Below the pieces are notes generated by a model, which was not told the DNA's origin, did not search any database, and saw only the letters and a list, made by a program, of their open reading frames with translations. Source: DASUNP01 sp963728545 (lineage in GTDB: Bacteria; Acidobacteriota; Blastocatellia; UBA7656). From it: 64,000 nt of DNA. The position numbers and the translations under genes are program-made. This document shows, piece by piece, positions 59,878 through 64,000 of this stretch. Position 1 is the stretch's first letter. Each line of letters opens with the position of its first letter. The stretch covers positions 4,092,001 through 4,156,000 of the forward strand of contig CAVSKO010000002.1 in NCBI GenBank assembly GCA_963728545.1. The letters run 5' to 3'.

Positions 59878-60297
59878 ATGGAAATAACGCCTGAGAGAGA
59901 AAGAGATATTCGCGAGAAGTTTGAAATCAATCACTTTCCACGCCTTTTAGGAATAGAGATCGATTCTGTAGAGCCGGGGCGCGCGCGGTTGAGCGTGGAA
60001 ATAAGAAAAGAGCTGCTGCAACTCCAGGGCATCATGCACGGAGGCGCTATAGCTACGCTCATCAATACGGCTGTGGCGTTTGCGATTGTCGGCGCGAGCG
60101 AGCCGGACGCACGCTTTACGACGGTAGAGTTGAAAGTCAATTACCTGTCTCCGATTCGCGAGGGCCGCGTCGTCGCCGACGCCCGCCTGGTCCGCGACGG
60201 GCGACGCATAGTCGTGGCCGATTGCGACGTGTTTGATGCGAACGGTCGGCTGGCCGCAAAGGGGTTGCTCACCTACATCAGGTTAGAAAAGCGATGA
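59878..60297 (+). CDS. PaaI-family hotdog thioesterase
   Basis: 139 aa. Hotdog fold with LLQLQGIMHGGAIATLINTA (the HGG-type active loop, with the catalytic Asp/Glu region in IMHGG...) and TVELKVNYLSPIREGRVVAD. Hydrolyses acyl-CoA thioesters, likely as a tetramer. ATG 59878 is three bases after the ATL stop and the frame overlaps the next gene by four bases (ATGA). Confidence 0.9.
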   Translation: MEITPERERDIREKFEINHFPRLLGIEIDSVEPGRARLSVEIRKELLQLQGIMHGGAIATLINTAVAFAIVGASEPDARFTTVELKVNYLSPIREGRVVADARLVRDGRRIVVADCDVFDANGRLAAKGLLTYIRLEKR

Positions 60298-60659
60298 TGA
60301 AATCATTCGAGGCAGCGCCCGTTAAACCTGTCGTCTCTTTTGACCTCCTGGACCGTCTCGACATACGCGTGGGGACTATCGAGCTTGTAGAAGATGTAAA
60401 GGGGTCGGACAAGCTGGTAAAGCTGACGGTCAATTTTGGCGATCACAAACGAACCATACTTGCCGGGATGAAACAAGAGCGCAAGGAGCCTAAAGAGATC
60501 GAAGGAAAACAGGCGTTGTTTATCGTGAACCTGGAGCCGAAACGGATGATGGGCGAAACCTCAGAGGGAATGATGGTTGACATAGGTTATTCTGATGGCA
60601 TAATACCCGTCTTAGCAGTGCCCGAAAATCCTGTCCCCAACGGCGCCCGGGCGGGATGA
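60294..60659 (+). CDS. tRNA-binding domain protein (MetRS beta/CsaA type)
   Basis: 121 aa, one OB-fold tRNA-binding domain: FDLLDRLDIRVGTIELVEDV, GSDKLVKLTVNFGDHKRTIL, AGMKQERKEPKEIEGKQALF and IVNLEPKRMMGETSEGMMV. Matches the stand-alone homologues of the methionyl-tRNA synthetase C-terminus, including the chaperone-like CsaA. Starts within the stop of the thioesterase gene (ATGA overlap). Whether it binds tRNA or acts as export chaperone cannot be decided. Confidence 0.9.
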   Translation: MMKSFEAAPVKPVVSFDLLDRLDIRVGTIELVEDVKGSDKLVKLTVNFGDHKRTILAGMKQERKEPKEIEGKQALFIVNLEPKRMMGETSEGMMVDIGYSDGIIPVLAVPENPVPNGARAG

Positions 60660-60720
60660 TCGGTTGATTCCCAAATCATTAGTATCATATATCTCAGGTT
60701 TTCGAACGGAGGAAAAACAG

Positions 60721-61512
60721 GTGAGTAAAATAAAAGTATTAGTATTGATTGCGCTCGCAACAGCCGTGTCCGCTTGCGAGTTCAGCTTTTCTACCGCTCG
60801 CATTGCAGACGCGCAAACATCCAAGTCAGTCAACGCGAACAAAGAAGCCGTAAATCCTACGACGGTCTTTGAGCCGACAGACGTAGTCCATTGCGTGGTG
60901 AAGCTGGCGAACGCTCCCAGCGACACCAAAATCAGGGCGAGATGGCATGTCGTAAATGTTCCAGGCCAGAATCCCGACGAAAAGCTGGCAGAAACTAACC
61001 TTGATGAAATCGGGTCGAACAGCATAATAGACTTTAACTACACGCCAGGTCCCGCCGGGCTTCCCGCAGGCGATTACAAGGTCGACGTTTTCCTTAACCC
61101 GAAGGACAAAGGCGAAGACAAGCCCGCAAAGACTGTCACTTTCTCGGTGAAGTCTACCGTTGCACGGGCCGCAGAGCCTCAGATATCAAGAGCTTATCTC
61201 ACATCTGACCCCTCAGGCGACGACGAAGTGACGGGGTACGAGGCCGGAACAGGCGCTTTTTACAGCAATGTAGTCTTCCAAGGCCCGGCCAATGGCACAA
61301 AAGTAACCGGTAAATGGATCGCTGAACAGGTCGGCGACATAGCCCCGAACACTGAATTGCGCTCGATGTCTTATACGATGAAAGGGAAAGAGGATATAGC
61401 GAAATTCAGCCTGACCTATCCCAAAGGATTTGACGCAGGGCGCTATCGCATCGAGATATATCTTAATGATTCGACCGCGCCTGCGACGACCCTGCCATTT
61501 GCGGTGGAATGA
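60721..61512 (+). CDS. Lipoprotein with two repeated beta domains, unknown function
   Basis: 263 aa. GTG 60721 follows GGAGG at 60708-60712; longer frames would overlap it. The signal peptide ends in the lipobox VSAC (about 17-20), so the protein is lipid-anchored. After a Ser/Thr-rich linker, two similar Ig-like domains follow: VVKLANAPSDTKIRARWHVV with PAGDYKVDVFLN, and VVFQGPANGTKVTGKWIAEQ with DAGRYRIEIYLND. The internal duplication is clear by eye; ligand unknown. About 200 bases downstream lies a terminator (61707). Confidence 0.8.
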   Translation: MSKIKVLVLIALATAVSACEFSFSTARIADAQTSKSVNANKEAVNPTTVFEPTDVVHCVVKLANAPSDTKIRARWHVVNVPGQNPDEKLAETNLDEIGSNSIIDFNYTPGPAGLPAGDYKVDVFLNPKDKGEDKPAKTVTFSVKSTVARAAEPQISRAYLTSDPSGDDEVTGYEAGTGAFYSNVVFQGPANGTKVTGKWIAEQVGDIAPNTELRSMSYTMKGKEDIAKFSLTYPKGFDAGRYRIEIYLNDSTAPATTLPFAVE

Positions 61513-61634
61513 ACTGTCCGGCGGCTTAGCGAGGGCTAAATTTTAGCGATATAACGCGCGGGAACAAATTTTCGATTTGTGCGTTAAATAAAAGTGAGCA
61601 GACGATTCTGATAGAGGATGGAAGGGGTAGAGAT

Positions 61635-61673
61635 ATGGATGCGCTAATTTCTTCCACCGACGTCAGGAGCTAA
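61635..61673 (+). CDS. Possible 12-residue peptide MDALISSTDVRS
   Basis: ATG 61635 with GGAAGGGG about eight bases upstream, TAA at 61671-61673, and a strong terminator 34 bases later. Could be a leader or small peptide in the transcript running into 61730, or chance. Low confidence. Confidence 0.25.
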   Translation: MDALISSTDVRS

Positions 61674-61706
61674 GTTCAGAACAGAATATCCTTCTCCTTA
61701 AGGAAG

Positions 61707-61738
61707 CGGGGCGCGAGGGTTCGCGCCCCGTTTTCTTT
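61707..61738 (+). terminator. Rho-independent terminator
   Basis: CGGGGCGCGA (61707-61716), loop GGGT, TCGCGCCCCG (61721-61730) and a TTTTCTTTT tract. Confidence 0.9.
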
Positions 61739-61840
61739 TAGCCCGGCGGCGCATGTTTTGTTAGATCGAAACAAAATTTTGAATCCAATTCCGGGCGCGG
61801 AATCGGCGGGCTCGGTTTTGGTCGAAGCCGAAATTATTTT

Positions 61841-62040
61841 TTGAAACCAATTTATGCGGGTTGCGTTATTAGGAGTGTGAGTGACAAAGCAGCCTTCTGT
61901 GAGGAATCCAATGCGCCTGAGTCTCGCAGGCTGGCTGTTATAAGCGTTGTCGCTTTGGGGTGAATCCTCCTCCATTACTCACAGGGCGCTGTGGCTGATC
62001 AACTCTCTCCTCTATTGAGGCGGTCACAGCGCCCCTTCTT
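61841..62040 (+). ncRNA. Candidate structured RNA with promoter and terminator
   Basis: TTGAAA (61841) with a 17-base spacer to a weak -10 (CGTTAT, 61864) precedes nested pairing: TGTGAGT (61876-61882) with ACTCACA (61977-61983), CAAAGC (61885-61890) with GCTTTG (61952-61957), AGCC with GGCT and the hairpin GCCTG/CAGGC (61915-61931). A terminator, GGGCGCTGTG (61984-61993) with CACAGCGCCC (62025-62034) then CTTCTTTTTG, closes the unit. No ORF fits inside. I could not match it to a known class. Confidence 0.45.
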
Positions 62041-62048
62041 TTTGTCCT

Positions 62049-63167
62049 TCAAGCGAGCTTCTTGCGAAAGCGCAGCGCGCTCAGGGCCAGCAATAAAACC
62101 CCCATCACCGCCAGCGTAATAACCTCGCTCGTCAAATCCGTAAGCGTTGCGCCGCGCAGCACTATCCCGCGTATTATCTCCATAAAGTGCGTGGCCGGAA
62201 TCAGAAAACTTATCGCTTGCATAATCGGCGGCATAGAGGCGCGCGGGAACATAAAACCTGATAGCAGGACCGAGGGGAAAATTATCAAAAAGGCCATCTG
62301 AAATGCCTGGACCTGGTTTTGCGCCCTGGTCGAAATCAAAAGCCCTATCGCCAGGGCCGTGAACAAGAAAAGAATCGATAGCAAGAGCAGCAGCAGAACT
62401 GAGCCGTTTATCGGCACGTCGAAGATCACGCGCATCACCGCCAGCACCGTGACGGTTTCAAATATCCCTATCAACCCATACGGCACTAGCTTGCCCAGCA
62501 TCAACCCGAACGGGCGAATCGGCGTTACGAGTAATTGCTCAAGAGTGCCTCGCTCTCGCTCGCGAACGATTGAAAACGCGGTCAGCAGCGTTGTGATTAT
62601 CTGGAGAATGATGGCGACCAGTCCCGGCACCATAAAATTGGCCGAGCGTGAGTCGGGATTAAAGAGCATTTTCGGGCGTATCTCGATCGGAAGCACCGGA
62701 GCAGCGCCTTCGGCCCCGGCTGTCAATCTTTCAAGCGATTCTCGCAACCCTACGGAAGTCGACACGGTAAGGCTCTGCGTCGCTATGCTGGAATCGCTCC
62801 CATCTATCAAGACCAGCACCGTGGCCTGGCGGCCTGCCGCCAGACGCTCAGAGTAATCGGGCGGGATCTTTATGCCTACCTTTGCGCGCCCCGCTATTAT
62901 GGCTCCGTTCAACTCATCATCAGAGGCGACGTATTCGGTGATCTTAAAATAATCGGTGTTTTGAAATGAATCGAGAAGCTCGCGCGAATCGCGACCCGGA
63001 TCGAGGTTATAAACAGCCGTTTTTATATCGCGCACATCGGTGTTTATCGCGTAGCCGAAGATCAACAATTGAAGCATGGGCAACATCATCATCAGCGCAA
63101 GCGTCAGCGGATCGCGGCTGATCTGAATCACCTCTTTATAAAAAATCGATCCGAATCCTCTAAACAT
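62049..63167 (-). CDS. ABC-2 type export permease
   Basis: 372 aa with one N-terminal TM (PLTLALMMMLPMLQLLIFGY), a periplasmic domain (about 45-170) and a C-terminal TM bundle with REREGTLEQLLVTPIRPFGL, GFMFPRASMPPIMQAISFLI and PATHFMEIIRG. Same family as the YbhS/YbhR-like pair at 26871-29146 but a different system. Its start is four bases after the ATPase stop; the operon continues past the right edge. Confidence 0.92.
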   Translation of the reverse strand: MFRGFGSIFYKEVIQISRDPLTLALMMMLPMLQLLIFGYAINTDVRDIKTAVYNLDPGRDSRELLDSFQNTDYFKITEYVASDDELNGAIIAGRAKVGIKIPPDYSERLAAGRQATVLVLIDGSDSSIATQSLTVSTSVGLRESLERLTAGAEGAAPVLPIEIRPKMLFNPDSRSANFMVPGLVAIILQIITTLLTAFSIVRERERGTLEQLLVTPIRPFGLMLGKLVPYGLIGIFETVTVLAVMRVIFDVPINGSVLLLLLLSILFLFTALAIGLLISTRAQNQVQAFQMAFLIIFPSVLLSGFMFPRASMPPIMQAISFLIPATHFMEIIRGIVLRGATLTDLTSEVITLAVMGVLLLALSALRFRKKLA

Positions 63168-63171
63168 AGCT

Positions 63172-64000
63172 TCAATTATTTGGTTCCTGGCTCTCTGCGC
63201 GCCGCCTTGTCAGCGCGACGAACACGTCTTCGAGCGAAGGCCGCGCAAGCGCGATCTCGGCGCCCGCGATCCCTATCGCGGTCAGGTCTTTCTTTATTCG
63301 ATCTAAAGGCTCATCCTTTTTCATCAAAAGGTGTATCGACTGGCCGAAGATCGTGGCGTTCAAGACGTAATCGGCTTCCTTGAGCCGGGCGAGCGCGACG
63401 GTCGTGTTCGGGCAGGTAACTTCAACCCATTTCGCGTTCGGAGGAGTAACGTCCGGCAGTTGTTTAAGCTCATCCGGCGCGCCGTAGGTGATGAGCTTCG
63501 AGTTATAGATATAACCGACTCGCGAGCATCGCTCCGCTTCGTCCATATAATGAGTAGTCACGAACAGCGTTATCCCCTGGCTCGAAAGCTGAAAAAAGAG
63601 ATCCCAGAGTTCTCGGCGCGCGACGGGGTCGATTCCGGCGGTAGGCTCGTCGAGAAAGATTATCTTAGGCTCGTGAACGAGCGCGCACGACAGAGCGAGC
63701 CGCTGCTTCCACCCGCCGGAGAGCCGGCCCGCGCGGCGGTCGGTGAATCGCCCGATGTGCGTCAGCTCGATCACCGCATCGCGCCGCTCTCTGAGGCGCT
63801 CGCGTTTCAGCCCGTAAACGTGCGCGTAGAAATTTATGTTCTCCCACACCGTCAAGTCTTGATAGAGGCTGAACTGCTGTGACATATAGCCGATATTCTG
63901 GCGAATCTCTTCGGTCTGTTTTTGGATGTCGAACCCGGCGACGCGGGCCGTCCCTGCGGTCGGGGCTACCAGCCCGCAAAGCATGCGTATGATAGTCGAT
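63172..64000 (-). CDS. ABC exporter ATPase, N-terminus cut by window edge
   Basis: About 276 residues visible. The window edge falls inside Walker A (visible end STIRMLCGL); MSQQFSLYQDLT, signature LSGGWKQRLALS and Walker B IIFLDEPTAGIDP follow, then an 80-residue C-terminal domain. DrrA/YbhF-like drug-export ATPase pairing with the permease at 62049-63167. Any HlyD or TolC partner would lie beyond 64000. Confidence 0.95.
   Translation of the reverse strand, partial: STIIRMLCGLVAPTAGTARVAGFDIQKQTEEIRQNIGYMSQQFSLYQDLTVWENINFYAHVYGLKRERLRERRDAVIELTHIGRFTDRRAGRLSGGWKQRLALSCALVHEPKIIFLDEPTAGIDPVARRELWDLFFQLSSQGITLFVTTHYMDEAERCSRVGYIYNSKLITYGAPDELKQLPDVTPPNAKWVEVTCPNTTVALARLKEADYVLNATIFGQSIHLLMKKDEPLDRIKKDLTAIGIAGAEIALARPSLEDVFVALTRRRAESQEPNN

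Noticed and set aside
61876..61983. Calling this 6S or SRP RNA
   Set aside because: The SRP tetraloop/GGAAG motif and the 6S bubble sequence were not recognisable, so no family name is given.
1..64000. CRISPR array, prophage, integrase or IS transposase
   Set aside because: No regularly spaced direct repeats and no cas, phage or transposase gene; the repeats present are palindromic intergenic elements.

Overview
The window looks like a chromosome piece from a GC-rich, Gram-negative-type bacterium, most likely Acidobacteriota and perhaps class Blastocatellia. This is inference: it rests on the gene mix (winged-helix/TPR membrane regulators, a FecR plus DUF6600 protein, OPT transporter, many GAF/PAS kinases, TolC-linked export) and on abundant short palindromic intergenic repeats. 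No rRNA gene or universal marker fixes the taxonomy.

Layout. 1-2229 (-): hybrid-type GAF/PAS histidine kinase running off the left edge, then tRNA-Thr(UGU). 2665-9888: DppB/DppC-type permeases, a D-2-hydroxyacid dehydrogenase, a CurA-type oxidoreductase, an orphan promoter/small-ORF/terminator unit, and an OPT oligopeptide transporter split by one extra base. 9984-15812: a single-pass membrane protein, two secreted HExxH metalloproteases, and a serine hydrolase fused to a YtcJ-type amidohydrolase (again split by one base). 16061-19026: FecR/DUF6600 surface protein behind a sigma-54 promoter, and a rhodanese. 19180-29146: sigma-54 activator with two GAF domains, then a STAS protein, TolC, HlyD, a double-NBD ATPase and two ABC-2 permeases, i.e. 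a YbhGFSR-like tripartite exporter; the operon starts behind a sigma-54-like site. 29544-31399: a degenerate M23 protein and a DUF3108 protein.

31400-39397 is the most accessory-looking part: a beta-barrel protein with two unknown proteins in one operon, divergent from a membrane-bound winged-helix/TolB/TPR regulator with a 23-bp direct repeat between them, followed by a two-gene unit encoding a 1000-residue DUF4062-STAND NTPase-TPR protein and an XRE repressor. 39557-45463 (-) encodes two subtilases, one with SLH modules, and a membrane-anchored PpiC/SurA-type isomerase. 45754-46575: a GlsB/YeaQ-type stress membrane protein under a near-consensus sigma-54 promoter, and a YggT protein. 46734-50700: TreZ and a glycogen debranching enzyme overlapping by 41 bases. 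50856-58640: rRNA methyltransferase, FolK, MEDS-type hybrid kinase, zinc-dependent phospholipase C-like protein, DinB (frameshifted) and glutamine synthetase. 59443-61512: alkyltransferase-like protein, hotdog thioesterase, tRNA-binding protein, lipoprotein. 61841-62040: candidate structured RNA. 62049-64000 (-): ABC-2 permease and ATPase cut by the right edge.

Themes. Sigma-54 control is suggested at three places (15993, 21419, 45711) with a bacterial enhancer-binding protein encoded in between. Four genes are each broken by exactly one extra base, in recurring local contexts, which points to base-calling error or recent slippage rather than true decay. At least four families of short inverted repeats fill the intergenic space, one of them sitting at the 3' ends of genes and supplying or abutting their stop codons.
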